Shown: positions 16,294 to 25,469, counted from the first letter of the stretch. The stretch: 47,549 bases of DNA from an uncultured Polycyclovorans sp. (GCA_936928855.1 CAKZHZ010000063.1:1-47549), one strand, 5' to 3'. The notes: generated from the letters alone by a model not told the origin. Numbers and translations are program-made.

Positions 16294-16414
16294 GGGGTTC
16301 AAATGCCATCGGTGTACCGCTCAGGGCCAGCCCGTAGTTGGCCAGCCATACCAGCCAGCAGGCCGGGCGAAAGGGACATCCACGTGAGACCCGAACGGTG
16401 GCCATGGCCGCGGC

Positions 16415-19075
16415 TCAGAACTCGGTCCAGTCGTCATCGCTGGCTGCCGCCTGTGCCGCGTTGCCGGCGGGCCGACTGGGCCGCGGGGCCGGTTTGCGTG
16501 GCGGCGGCACCCCCGCACGGCCAGCGGTCGGCAGCGGCGTGACCTTGGACGACGGCGGCGGCGTGCCGCCACCCTGCGCCAAACGGAAGCTCGCCACGGA
16601 ATCGGCCAGCCCCCCGGCCTGCTCCTCCAGCGATCGTGCGGCTGCAGACGCCTCTTCCACCAGTGCGGCGTTCTGCTGCGTCACTTCGTCCATGGACGTC
16701 ACGGTCTGGTTGATCTGCTCGATACCCTGGCTCTGCTCCAGGCTGGCCGCGGTGATCTCACCCATGATGTCGGTCACCCGCTTCACCGAATTGACGATCT
16801 CGTCCATGGTGCGACCGGCGGTCTCCACCAGTTCCGATCCACCCTGGATCTTGTCCACCGAATCGGAAATGAGTGCCTTGATCTCCTTCGCCGCCGCGGC
16901 CGAACGCTGCGCCAGTGAGCGCACCTCGGACGCCACCACCGCGAACCCACGCCCCTGCTCACCGGCACGGGCGGCCTCCACCGCCGCGTTGAGCGCGAGG
17001 ATGTTGGTCTGGAAGGCAATGCCGTCGATCACCCCGATGATGTCCGCGATCTTCTTCGACGAGTCGGTGATCGCGCTCATGGTGGTCACCACCTCCGACA
17101 CCACCTTGCCGCCCTTGCCGGCGACATCCGCGGCGCCAATCGCCAGCTGGTTGGCCTGCTTGGCGTTCTCGGCGTTCTGCTTGACCGTACTGGTCAGCTC
17201 TTCCATCGAGCTGGCGGTTTCCTCCAGGCTGGCAGCCTGCTGCTCGGTACGCCGCGACAGGTCGAGGTTGCCGGCGGCAATCTCCTTCGACGCAGTGTTG
17301 ATGGAATCCGTGGCCTGCTTGATCTGGGTGATCATCCCGGTCAGCTTGTCGACCGTGCCGTTGGCATCCTCCTTGAGCTGCGCAAAGGTACCGCTGTACT
17401 CGTCGGTGATGCGCTGGGTGAGGTCGCCGGCCGACATGGCACCCAGAATGCGCAACACCTCCTTGAACGCCTTTTCGTTGGTATCGAGCAGCGAATTGAT
17501 GCCGCCCCCCAGGGCCTGGAAGAAGCCCTGCTTGCCGGCGAGACTGATGCGTTCCGAAAAATCGCCGTTGTTGGCCGCAGTGACGATGCTCGCCACCTCG
17601 GCCTCGACCGCCACTTCCTCGGTACGATCACGCCATTCGACAACGGTGCCCTGACGCTGCCCCTGATCATCGATGATCGGGTTCACGATCAGGCTGAAAG
17701 TCCGCCCGCCGACGGCGATCTGGGCCCGATGCACGCTCTTGAGTTCACTCAGCATCCGCGCCTGATGCGCCGGGTTCTTGTGGAAGACGTCGATGCTCCC
17801 CCCCAACACCTTGCGCGCATCGAACTGCGGAAGATCCTTGCGAATATCGGCTTCGGCGTTGACCAGCATCTCGGTCACCGCCCGGTTGGTGTAGGTCACC
17901 TGCCGGTCGTTGTCGGCGATCATCACATTGGTGCTGACGTTGTCGAGCGCCTGACGGATGCGCAGGTTCTCCGCCGCAGTCCGCTGTTCCAGCTCGGCAC
18001 GCGCCGCCAACTCACCCTGCAGCCGCACTTCGTCCGTGCGATCACGCCACTCGACCACCGTGCCGAGCCGCTTGCCGTCGGCATCCGCCACCGGCGAGAC
18101 GATCAGGCCGAAGGTGCGCCCGCCGAGCTTCAGTTCCGTGGTGTGGGTGGCCGCGAGCTTCTCCAGCATGCGACGCTGATGCTCGGGGTTCTTGTGGAAG
18201 CGATCGATACTGCCCCCCATCAGACTGCGCACATCGAAGTTCGGCAACTCCTTGCGAATGTCCGATTCCGCCGTGTCGAGCATGCCGCGTACGGCGCCGT
18301 TCATGTAGATGATGTTGCGGTCGGCGTCGGCGATCATGACGTTGGTGGTCACCGAGTCCAGGGCCATCTTGATCCGCTGGTTTTCCTCGGCCTGATGCCG
18401 CGCTTTCTCCTGACGCTCGAGTTCGGCGCGCTCCACCGCCAGCGCCGCCATTTTTTGCGTGGTGATGTCGGCGGCGTACTTGACCACGCGCGTGACACGT
18501 CCATTCTCGTCAAGCACCGGGTTATAGGTGGCCTGGATCCAGACCTCCCGGTTGTCGCGTCCCACGCGGCGATACTGGCCGGCATCGAACTCGCCGCGCC
18601 CCAGCTTTTCCCAGAACGCCCGATAGGCTTCACTGGCGCGTTCCTCCGGCGCCACGAACAGGCTGTGGTGCTTGCCCTGGATCTCGTCGAGTGCGTACCC
18701 CACGGTCGACAGGAAATTCTGATTGGCGCTGAGGATCTCGCCGGTCGGCGTGAAGGCGATCATGGCCTGGGAGCGGTCCAGCGCGTCGAGCTGCTGCTTC
18801 ATGGCGCGCTGTCCGGCCTCGGCCGCGTCGAGACGCTCTCGCCACTCGGCGGTGCCGGCCGCCACCGACTGCGCGGCCTGGACCGCGGCCCGATGGGCCC
18901 GCCAGGCAAGGAAGCCGGCCGCCGCCACCAGGGCAACGGTGCCCAGTGTCCAGGCGGACATGCTCAAGCCACCCGCCATGTGCGCAAGGCACAGGGCCGG
19001 CAGGGCCACGGCGATGCCGGCAAGCCCGACGAGCGGCGCCTCCGGACGCGAGAAAAAGGGCGTTTGGTCTGACAT
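16415..19075 (-). CDS. Methyl-accepting chemotaxis protein with three PAS domains
   Basis: This 886-residue receptor has two N-terminal membrane helices (about 14-33 and 41-60) with a short loop, then three cytosolic PAS domains (about 100-205, 225-340 and 350-470). The second and third are near-duplicates sharing TNVMIAD, GGSID and GTVVEWRDRT. HAMP-like segments follow (GDFSERISL and AGDLTQRITDEYSGT), then the signalling domain with EAARAGEQGRGFAVVASEVRS. The C-terminus DDDWTEF resembles the xWxxF pentapeptide that tethers CheR and CheB to receptors. It is Aer-like in layout, so redox or cofactor sensing is plausible but unproven. The ATG at 19075 has GGGAG upstream. Confidence 0.93.
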   Translation of the reverse strand: MSDQTPFFSRPEAPLVGLAGIAVALPALCLAHMAGGLSMSAWTLGTVALVAAAGFLAWRAHRAAVQAAQSVAAGTAEWRERLDAAEAGQRAMKQQLDALDRSQAMIAFTPTGEILSANQNFLSTVGYALDEIQGKHHSLFVAPEERASEAYRAFWEKLGRGEFDAGQYRRVGRDNREVWIQATYNPVLDENGRVTRVVKYAADITTQKMAALAVERAELERQEKARHQAEENQRIKMALDSVTTNVMIADADRNIIYMNGAVRGMLDTAESDIRKELPNFDVRSLMGGSIDRFHKNPEHQRRMLEKLAATHTTELKLGGRTFGLIVSPVADADGKRLGTVVEWRDRTDEVRLQGELAARAELEQRTAAENLRIRQALDNVSTNVMIADNDRQVTYTNRAVTEMLVNAEADIRKDLPQFDARKVLGGSIDVFHKNPAHQARMLSELKSVHRAQIAVGGRTFSLIVNPIIDDQGQRQGTVVEWRDRTEEVAVEAEVASIVTAANNGDFSERISLAGKQGFFQALGGGINSLLDTNEKAFKEVLRILGAMSAGDLTQRITDEYSGTFAQLKEDANGTVDKLTGMITQIKQATDSINTASKEIAAGNLDLSRRTEQQAASLEETASSMEELTSTVKQNAENAKQANQLAIGAADVAGKGGKVVSEVVTTMSAITDSSKKIADIIGVIDGIAFQTNILALNAAVEAARAGEQGRGFAVVASEVRSLAQRSAAAAKEIKALISDSVDKIQGGSELVETAGRTMDEIVNSVKRVTDIMGEITAASLEQSQGIEQINQTVTSMDEVTQQNAALVEEASAAARSLEEQAGGLADSVASFRLAQGGGTPPPSSKVTPLPTAGRAGVPPPRKPAPRPSRPAGNAAQAAASDDDWTEF

Positions 19076-19101
19076 GGATCGCTCCCGTTGGGTCTGGGCA
19101 G

Positions 19102-19602
19102 TCATGCGGACACGGCGCTGTCGAACAGCGCCATCTCCTGGCTTTTGAAGAGTTTTTCGATATCGACAACGATCAGCATCTGACCGTCTCGTTCGGCCAG
19201 CCCGGCGACATAGCGCACGTCGAGGCCACTGCCGAATTCAGGGGTGGTGCGGATGTCGTCGGGGCTCAGTCGCACCACGTCGGAAACCCGGTCCACCACC
19301 ATGCCGATCACACGATCGGCCACGTTGAGGATCACCATCACGGTGAAACTGTCGTAGACCGGCTCGCCCAGTCCGAATTTGATGCGCATGTCCACCACCG
19401 GCACGATGGTGCCGCGCAGGTTGATCACCCCCTTGATGAAAGCGGGTGCGGCGGGCAGTCGGGTGACGGCATCGTATCCACGAATCTCCTGCACCCTCAG
19501 GATGTCGACACCGTAGTGCTCGCTGCCCAGGCAGAAGGTCAGATACTCGGCGCCGACCGTGTTGGTCTCGGCTGCGTCGGGGGGGGCGTTGCCACCATCC
19601 AT
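19102..19602 (-). CDS. cheW: CheW coupling protein (che cluster copy)
   Basis: CheW links receptors to CheA. The 166-residue protein shows the CheW fold signature EYLTFCLGSEHYGVDILRVQ, AFIKGVINLRGTIVPVVDMR and VNDVADRVIGMVVDRVSDVV-like strands. It sits 15 bases after cheA and just before the PAS receptor, consistent with one signalling complex. Its fifth to eighth codons include a run of eight C (minus strand, 19579-19586). Slippage there would abolish the product; this may be chance in such GC-rich DNA. Confidence 0.96.
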   Translation of the reverse strand: MDGGNAPPDAAETNTVGAEYLTFCLGSEHYGVDILRVQEIRGYDAVTRLPAAPAFIKGVINLRGTIVPVVDMRIKFGLGEPVYDSFTVMVILNVADRVIGMVVDRVSDVVRLSPDDIRTTPEFGSGLDVRYVAGLAERDGQMLIVVDIEKLFKSQEMALFDSAVSA

Positions 19603-19617
19603 CGTCGTCTCCGGTTG

Positions 19618-21576
19618 TCAGGCCGCCACGGCCAGCGCGGATTCGCTGGCCAGCTGCGCCACATCGAGAATCAGCGCCACGCGCCCGTCCCCGAGAATCG
19701 TGGCCCCGGCGATGCCCGGGACCGTCTGGTAGTTCTGCTCCAGACTCTTGATCACCACCTGCTGCTGGCCGACCAGGGCATCGACCATGAGCGCCAGCCG
19801 GCGGCCATCGGCCTCCACCACCACGGCAATGCCGGGGCCGTCATCGCGCCGTGGCAGACCAAAGCGCTCCGACAACCGGACCAGCGGCAGATAGCGCTCC
19901 CGCACCTTCACCAGACAGGCATTGCCGGCCAGTGGCGGCAGGTGCTCCGGTCCCGGCAGAAAACTTTCCAGCACGCTGGCGATGGGCACGATGAAGACCT
20001 CATCCCCCACCGCGATGCTCATGCCATCGAGAATGGCCAGCGTCAGCGGCAGTCGCACGGTGATGCGCGTCCCCGCCCCGGGAGTGGTGGTGAGGTCAAT
20101 GCGCCCGCCGAGGGCCAGCACGTTCTTGCGCACCACATCCATGCCGACGCCGCGTCCCGACACATCGGTCACCGCCTCGGCGGTGGAGAAGCCGGGCTCG
20201 AAAATCAGCTGGTCGATCTCGGCCGCCGTGGCCGGGGGTTGCGCGATGATGCCGCGATCGATGGCGCGGGCGACGATCCGGTCACGGTCGAGACCGCGAC
20301 CGTCATCCTCGATCTCCAGCACGATGGCACCGGAGGCATGACGCGCGGACAGCTTGAGCCGGCCCTCCTCGGCTTTGCCGGCCGCCAGCCGCTGGGCGGG
20401 TGTTTCCAGGCCATGGTCCAGCGCGTTGCGCAGCAAGTGGGTCAGCGGATCGGTGATGCGCTCGATCATGCCCTTGTCGAGCTCGGTGCCTTCACCATCG
20501 AGCACCAGCCGCACCTTCTTGCCGAGCTGGTCGGAGAGGTCCCGAACCAGGCGCGGGAACCGGGAAAAGACCGTGCCTACAGGCAGCATCCGCACCGCCA
20601 GCACCGAGGCCTGCAGCGCGCGGGTATTGCGTTCCAGCTGCGCGAGACCGGCGTGCAGGCGCTCGAAGGCGACCGGGTCCAGCTCACTGCTGGCCTGCTG
20701 CAGCATGGCCTGGGTGATGACCAACTCGCCGACCAGATTGATCAGCGCATCCACCTTGTCCACGCCCACCCGGATGGAAGCGGTGGGCAGCCGCGCCGGC
20801 ACCGCGGCGGTGGCGGTGCGCTCCGCAGCCATCGCCGGCTCCACCGGGGGCGCCGGCGAGGCGGCCGCAGGCTCGCGGCTCAGGGTCAGACTGCAGCAGT
20901 CCTCGACCCAGGCGAAGATGTCACGGAGGGTCGCCTCATCCGCAGCGGTTTCGAGACGCAGCCGCCAGGCAAGCCGGCAGTCGTCGGGGGCCAGATCGGG
21001 CAGGTGCAGGTCGGCCGGTATGCAGACCTCGCCGCTCAGGCGCCCCAGCTCGGACAGCGCCTGCATCAACAGCAGGGGCTCGTTACCGGTCGACAGCAGG
21101 GCGGCCGACGGGGCGAAGTGCAGCGTCCACACCTCCGGCGCAGCGGTAGCCGTGTGCGCCACCACGCCTGGGGGCACCGGCGTCGTCTCCGCCGCCAGCA
21201 CAGCCTTGAGTGCCGCCTCGAACGCCTGGATGCGCGCCTCCGGCAGGGCGGTACCGGACTGCGCCGCGGCAATCATGGCGCGCACCCCATCCACCGACTG
21301 ATACAGGGCGCCGAGCACCGCGGCATCGGCCTGCCGGTGGCCGCCGCGCAGTTCGTCGAGCAGGGTTTCCAGATGATGGGTGGCCTGACTGATCCGGGCG
21401 AACCCGAAGCTGCCGGCCCCGCCCTTGATGGAGTGCGCGGCACGGAAGATCGCGTGCAGGGTTTCACCGTCGGCGCTGCCATTCTCGAGCGCCAGCAGGC
21501 CCGCCTCCATCACCGCCAGGCCTTCGAGGCTCTCCTCGAAGAATCCGGCGTGGAAACGGGACAGGTCGATGCTCAT
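19618..21576 (-). CDS. cheA: CheA histidine kinase (che cluster copy)
   Basis: This is a full-length chemotaxis kinase of 652 residues. The P1 Hpt domain carries the phosphorylatable His48 in IFRAAHSIKGGAGSFGF. A variable P2 region (about 140-270) is followed by P3 dimerisation (VDKVDALINLVGELVITQAML). The P4 ATPase has HLLRNALDHGLE, EDDGRGLDRD and VTDVSGRGVGMDVV, and a C-terminal CheW-like P5 domain follows. Its start overlaps the cheY stop as ATGA. With the upstream STAS and CheY genes it forms the kinase core of this cluster; a second CheA is encoded at 37540-39213. Confidence 0.97.
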   Translation of the reverse strand: MSIDLSRFHAGFFEESLEGLAVMEAGLLALENGSADGETLHAIFRAAHSIKGGAGSFGFARISQATHHLETLLDELRGGHRQADAAVLGALYQSVDGVRAMIAAAQSGTALPEARIQAFEAALKAVLAAETTPVPPGVVAHTATAAPEVWTLHFAPSAALLSTGNEPLLLMQALSELGRLSGEVCIPADLHLPDLAPDDCRLAWRLRLETAADEATLRDIFAWVEDCCSLTLSREPAAASPAPPVEPAMAAERTATAAVPARLPTASIRVGVDKVDALINLVGELVITQAMLQQASSELDPVAFERLHAGLAQLERNTRALQASVLAVRMLPVGTVFSRFPRLVRDLSDQLGKKVRLVLDGEGTELDKGMIERITDPLTHLLRNALDHGLETPAQRLAAGKAEEGRLKLSARHASGAIVLEIEDDGRGLDRDRIVARAIDRGIIAQPPATAAEIDQLIFEPGFSTAEAVTDVSGRGVGMDVVRKNVLALGGRIDLTTTPGAGTRITVRLPLTLAILDGMSIAVGDEVFIVPIASVLESFLPGPEHLPPLAGNACLVKVRERYLPLVRLSERFGLPRRDDGPGIAVVVEADGRRLALMVDALVGQQQVVIKSLEQNYQTVPGIAGATILGDGRVALILDVAQLASESALAVAA

Positions 21577-21938
21577 GCGGGCAGCACCCGCTTCAGCGTG
21601 GCCAGCAGCTGCTCGGGGTTGAAGGGTTTGACGATCCAGCCGGTGGCACCGGCCGCACGCCCTTCCTGCTTCTTGCCATCACCCGCCTCGGTGGTCAGCA
21701 TCAGCATGGGCGTATAGCGGTAGTCCGGCAGACCACGCAGTGCCTTGATCAGGCTGATGCCATCGAGGTTGGGCATGTTGACGTCGGCCAGCACCAGATC
21801 GAACTGGCCACCGCGTGCCTTGTCGAGCGCGATGGCACCGTCTTCGGCTTCGGTCACCTCATAACCGGCACCCGTCAGCGTGAAGCTGACCATCTGGCGC
21901 ATCGAGGAGGAGTCATCTACGGCAAGGATTCGGGGCAT
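21573..21938 (-). CDS. cheY: CheY-type response regulator (che cluster copy)
   Basis: This is a single receiver domain of 121 residues. The acidic pair is at Asp8/Asp9 (AVDDSSSMRQMV), the phospho-acceptor is Asp52 (VLADVNMPNLDG), the switch residue is Thr82/83 (MLTTEAG) and Lys104 is in IVKPF. Several residues differ from the second CheY (39761-40153), so it may not be the main motor-binding CheY. It could instead serve as a phosphate sink or act on another target. The ATG at 21938 begins the conserved MPRILAVDD. Confidence 0.95.
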   Translation of the reverse strand: MPRILAVDDSSSMRQMVSFTLTGAGYEVTEAEDGAIALDKARGGQFDLVLADVNMPNLDGISLIKALRGLPDYRYTPMLMLTTEAGDGKKQEGRAAGATGWIVKPFNPEQLLATLKRVLPA

Positions 21939-21954
21939 GGTCGGCGGCTCCGCT

Positions 21955-22236
21955 TCAGGACCGGGGGGACGGAAGATCGAGGGCGTGAAGGAGAAACAGC
22001 TGCTCGGCTGCGCCGACGAAGGCCGGTGAGGGCGACTGCCATCGCAGGGCACGCCCCTGGGCACCGAGGTCGCCCTTCAGGGCCAGCAGCAGCTGCAGCA
22101 CGGCCGTGCCCACCTGCGTGACCGCAGAGGCATCAATCGTGACGTCCGCCCCCGCGGGCGCGAGCGCTTCGCATAGCTGCGCCTTCAGCGCTTCGGCATC
22201 GGCAAGCGTGCAGCGGGTGGGAAGGTCGATTTGCAC
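21955..22236 (-). CDS. STAS-domain protein at the head of the che cluster
   Basis: A stand-alone STAS domain of 93 residues (LADAEALKAQLCEAL... VTIDASAVTQVGTAVLQLLLALKGDL), similar in layout to SpoIIAA/MlaB-type antagonists. Such genes often head chemosensory clusters of this type, where the role is not well defined. It starts with GTG and lies 16 bases before cheY. A possible sigma-28 promoter lies about 30 bases upstream. Confidence 0.8.
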   Translation of the reverse strand: MQIDLPTRCTLADAEALKAQLCEALAPAGADVTIDASAVTQVGTAVLQLLLALKGDLGAQGRALRWQSPSPAFVGAAEQLFLLHALDLPSPRS

Positions 22237-22265
22237 GGTCGCACACCAGGACGGTCTTGAACGGC

Positions 22266-22293
22266 GTATCGGCCGTCGACAGCGTCGGGTTGA
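22266..22293 (-). promoter_or_regulatory. Possible sigma-28 promoter of the che cluster
   Basis: Minus strand TCAA (22293-22290) and GCCGATAC (22273-22266). The -10 is good, but the spacing is one base longer than in the three strong examples in this window and the -35 is weak beyond TCAA. The predicted start near 22259 is about 23 bases before the GTG of the STAS gene. Confidence 0.5.
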
Positions 22294-22373
22294 GACCGCT
22301 CATCCGCTTCGGACCGGCGTTCGTCCGCGATCGAACTGCACGGACAGCGCCGCACGACGGCGGCGTACGACAT

Positions 22374-23525
22374 TCAGGCGATGGAGTCCCGTCGGTCGCC
22401 GGTGGACAGGGCGATGCCCTCGTACTGGCAACGGCCATGTCCCCGCTGGAAGGCCGTGTTGGCGATCAGCCACACCGCCACCACCCGCGACGGGTCCGGC
22501 CCGCCGATGGCGCGCCGGTAGTCGGCCAGCAGCGGCCGGGATTCGCTCAGCCACTCACCCAGCTGCCGGTGACCGCTGCGCACCACCCAGTGGGTTTCGC
22601 GTTGATCCCACCAGGGCAGCGGACACTGGAAGATCGTGCCTTCCGGCAGCGACACGCTCCACATATAGGTCAGATCAAGACCGTTCTCGAACTCCACGGC
22701 AATCGACAGGTAGTCGTGCGTGGGCGCGGTGTGCTCGGGCAGGCGCGAGGGCAGCTGCTCCACGCACCAGCGCCAGTCGAGCCGGCTTTCCTCGTTGAGC
22801 GCATGGGTCACCGGAAACTGCAGGATGCCGACGTCCGCATGGGTATGGCAGCACACCCGCCCTGCCTTCGCGTCGTCCGGTACGAAAATGCGTCCCTCCC
22901 CCAGACGCCACAGGTAGTGCCATCCGGCGGGCGGGTGTGACGGTCGTGCCAGCTGTTCGTGCAGCGGCGAGAACAGCGGGGCGTCAAGGTCGGCAGCACG
23001 CGCCAGTGTTTCCCCGGCCAGAGCCGGCCAGGACAGCACCGCAATCGTGTAGCCGCCCTTGAGCGGCGCCCGCGACAGCGCGTTCTCGAAATCCCCGCGG
23101 GGGCTGGCGAACTCGCCCGGCGGTTTGGTGGTGAAGCGCAGGCGACCGCCATCACCACTGTCGATCAAGGCCGATGCCGCGCTGAGCTTCCTCAGCGGCG
23201 CATCGCCCACCCGGTACCACAGGCCGACCGCCGGGCCGAAGCCGACATCGAGCGCGCGTGCCAGCCATACCATGCCGTCTGCCAGCACACTGACCGACGC
23301 TCCGGGCGCCAGGTCCAGACCGGTATCGAACCAGTCGCCGCCCGGTGTCAGTGCCACCCACTGCAGGGTCGGCGCGGCTTCGCCCAGGGCACCGACCACG
23401 GCCGTGACGCGCGCGCGGAAGTCGGGGATGCCCCGCGCACCTTCGCCACGCCAGCGACGCCCCAGGCGGTCCGCCATCAGCCGCAGTGTCGTGGGCAGCA
23501 CAGAAGGGGCATTGCGAACAGGCAT
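22374..23525 (-). CDS. DUF3047-like protein of unknown function
   Basis: The 383-residue product resembles DUF3047 proteins in its C-terminal part. Features include a strand-rich domain with HDYLSIAVEFENGLDLTYMW, THWVVRSGHRQLGEWLSES, RPLLADYRRAIGG and a final AVWLIANTAFQ...GRCQYEGIAL strand pair. That C-terminal pattern is reminiscent of carbohydrate-binding-like beta sandwiches. The N-terminal 150 residues are less familiar and I see no signal peptide or membrane helix. The ATG at 23525 has GGAG upstream. It follows the UbiB-like kinase gene on the same strand after 77 bases. No function can be given. Confidence 0.55.
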   Translation of the reverse strand: MPVRNAPSVLPTTLRLMADRLGRRWRGEGARGIPDFRARVTAVVGALGEAAPTLQWVALTPGGDWFDTGLDLAPGASVSVLADGMVWLARALDVGFGPAVGLWYRVGDAPLRKLSAASALIDSGDGGRLRFTTKPPGEFASPRGDFENALSRAPLKGGYTIAVLSWPALAGETLARAADLDAPLFSPLHEQLARPSHPPAGWHYLWRLGEGRIFVPDDAKAGRVCCHTHADVGILQFPVTHALNEESRLDWRWCVEQLPSRLPEHTAPTHDYLSIAVEFENGLDLTYMWSVSLPEGTIFQCPLPWWDQRETHWVVRSGHRQLGEWLSESRPLLADYRRAIGGPDPSRVVAVWLIANTAFQRGHGRCQYEGIALSTGDRRDSIA

Positions 23526-23602
23526 GTCAGCGACTCCGGGACGGGGCCCCGATGGTATCCCTTGCCGCGCCCCTGCCACCGGTCCGCGTCAGCCTGACTG
23601 TG

Positions 23603-25000
23603 TCAGGACAGGGACAGCGCCTCCAGCAGCGTCTCACGCGTCCGCAGCTCACAGCGAAGGGCCGACAGCATGATGAACACCCCGGCGAGGCGGCGGTGGA
23701 GGAACACGATCTCGCGCGGCGGCACGCGGAAATACATCGACAAGGCATTGCGCGAGGCAATACGGCCGACCCGCATGGGCAGATCGGACGCCCCCCAGCG
23801 ATAGGCGCCGTCGGCCGTCAGCAGCTCGGCCGGCACGGTCCCGCTGTCGGGATCGTCAAACGGCTCGACGATGCACTCGCACAACCGTGCAAACGCCGCC
23901 ATCACCGACGTCGGGAACTCCTCGCCCATCAGCCCGATGGCACGGGAACCGGCGTAGATACGTGGACGGTCGCGGGTCAGCGCCCCGCGCATGATCTCGC
24001 TGTAGGCGTCGATGAAGCCGCGCCCGAACACCCGGGTCGCCCCGAAGTCCAGCAGCACGATGCGATCCTGCTGAGCGCCACCATCACCGGGGCGGATCCG
24101 GTAGTTGCCGAAATGGGGATCGGTCTGCACCATGCCCCAGGACAGGAACTCACGCAGGAACAGCGACAGGAAATCCGCCCCCAGCGCATTGCGCCGCGCC
24201 AGCGACAGATCCTGCACTGCCGCACTGCGCACCGGCTCCCCGGCCTCGAAGGTGGTGGTCAGCACCCGATCGGTGCTGTAGTCATCGAGCACCTGGGGCA
24301 CCACGAAACGGCCCTCCGCCGCCAGCCGCTGACCGAACTCCCGTGTGAAGTGCGCCTCTGCCAGGTAGTCCACTTCGCGGTGAAGCATCTCCCGCACTTC
24401 CATGAACACCGGATCCAGATCCAGACCCTTGGGCGCCAGGCGCGAAAGCCCGACCAGCCGCGACAGGCTGCGGATGTCGCTCTCGATGGCATCCGCCACC
24501 CCCGGATACTGGATCTTGACCACCAGCGACAGACCGTCCGACTTGCGCCGCGCGCGATGCGCCTGCCCCAGTGAGGCGGCCGCCATCGGGCGCTCGTCGA
24601 TCTCCAACTCCGCCAGCTTGCGGCGCCCGAGCGCACGTGCCAGCACCGGCTGCACCACGTTCCAGGCCACCGGTGGCGTGTCGTCCTGCAGGCCGGACAG
24701 GATGCTCACCGCCTCCGGCGGCAAAAAATACTGACCGTAGAGCGAGAGCATCTGCCCGGCCTTCATGACGCTGCCCTTGAGCTCCCCCAGCGACGCGGCC
24801 AGGGTCTCCGCTCGGGCACGGTAGAAGTCCCGGTCGGCAGCCTCGCGCTCGGCATCGCTGCGGAACACATTGGCCAGCGAGTGCGCCACGAAACGCCCCC
24901 CGGTCCCCAGGCCGAGACGTGTCAGGGCCACGTTGCGCTCGAATGGCTGGGTCTTTAATCGGGTCATGCTAGATTTCGGACCGTCCTGCTTGTCGGTCAT
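23603..25000 (-). CDS. UbiB/ADCK-family atypical kinase
   Basis: A 465-residue ABC1/UbiB/COQ8-like protein. The family marker KxGQ is at residues 80-83 (KAGQ), the Ala-rich loop at 140-148 (AAASLGQAH) and the nucleotide-contacting Lys at 162 (VKIQYPG). The catalytic and metal motifs are TDPHFGN (293-299) and LLDFG (316-320). Such proteins are ATPase-like regulators of isoprenoid lipid or quinone metabolism. No ubiquinone genes are adjacent, and no C-terminal membrane helices like those of UbiB are evident, so it is probably one of the accessory family members. It is divergent from a DUF6918-like gene with only 12 bases between start codons. A start at 24967 is an alternative. Confidence 0.85.
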   Translation of the reverse strand: MTDKQDGPKSSMTRLKTQPFERNVALTRLGLGTGGRFVAHSLANVFRSDAEREAADRDFYRARAETLAASLGELKGSVMKAGQMLSLYGQYFLPPEAVSILSGLQDDTPPVAWNVVQPVLARALGRRKLAELEIDERPMAAASLGQAHRARRKSDGLSLVVKIQYPGVADAIESDIRSLSRLVGLSRLAPKGLDLDPVFMEVREMLHREVDYLAEAHFTREFGQRLAAEGRFVVPQVLDDYSTDRVLTTTFEAGEPVRSAAVQDLSLARRNALGADFLSLFLREFLSWGMVQTDPHFGNYRIRPGDGGAQQDRIVLLDFGATRVFGRGFIDAYSEIMRGALTRDRPRIYAGSRAIGLMGEEFPTSVMAAFARLCECIVEPFDDPDSGTVPAELLTADGAYRWGASDLPMRVGRIASRNALSMYFRVPPREIVFLHRRLAGVFIMLSALRCELRTRETLLEALSLS

Positions 25001-25012
25001 TCCCCACCCCTC

Positions 25013-25459
25013 ATGAAATCATTGGTCGAGAGTCTACTGAGTCCAGCGGATCGTGCCGCCCTGCAAGCCGACACCGTGGCCATGGTCGAGCAGTTCATCG
25101 CCAAGCGCGGTGGGCTCAAGGGCATGGCCTACAAAACCGGCTACGCAATGCTGAAGAAGGCCCGGCCCGGCATCGTCGAACGGGCGACCGAACGCATGCT
25201 GCCGGACTTCCTGGCAGCGCTCGAACCGCTGTACCGCGAGTTCCAGACGGCACCGACTGCCGATTTCGCCGCCTTCCTGCAGCAACATACCGGGCGCGCG
25301 GTTCGCAGCCTGCTGGGTGTCGCCGATGCCCGCGCTGCCAAGGCCTCCGACAACGTCCGCCGCACCTACGACAAATTCCGGGACGGCGCCGAAGATGAAG
25401 TCACGCGCCTGCTGCCCCTGTTCGGCGCGGTACTCAACCGCCACCTGCCCCCGGCCTGA
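25013..25459 (+). CDS. DUF6918-like small protein
   Basis: A 148-residue mainly helical protein. MKSLVESLLSPADRAALQAD, GMAYKTGYAMLKKARPGIVE, RMLPDFLAALEPLYREFQ and a C-terminal LLPLFGAVLNRHLP match my recollection of the DUF6918 pattern. Function is unknown. It is transcribed divergently from the UbiB-like kinase gene, which suggests a shared control region inside the 5' end of that gene. No clear ribosome site precedes the ATG. It ends ten bases from the convergent TPR-DUF1329 gene. Confidence 0.6.
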   Translation: MKSLVESLLSPADRAALQADTVAMVEQFIAKRGGLKGMAYKTGYAMLKKARPGIVERATERMLPDFLAALEPLYREFQTAPTADFAAFLQQHTGRAVRSLLGVADARAAKASDNVRRTYDKFRDGAEDEVTRLLPLFGAVLNRHLPPA

Positions 25460-25469
25460 GCCTCAGCCC

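Noticed and set aside
18946..21717. 923-residue open frame on the plus strand
   Set aside because: It is antisense to the PAS receptor, cheW and cheA, with His/Gln/Arg-rich shadow composition and no recognisable domain.
23593..23607. Hairpin CCTGAC-TGT-GTCAGG at the end of the UbiB-like gene
   Set aside because: The stem is only six pairs, it overlaps the stop codon and no U-tract follows, so it is not a credible terminator.
24947..24975. Possible extended -10 promoter (TGCTAGATT) for the DUF6918-like gene
   Set aside because: No acceptable -35 at 16-18 bases, and the -10 is only a partial match; too weak to list.
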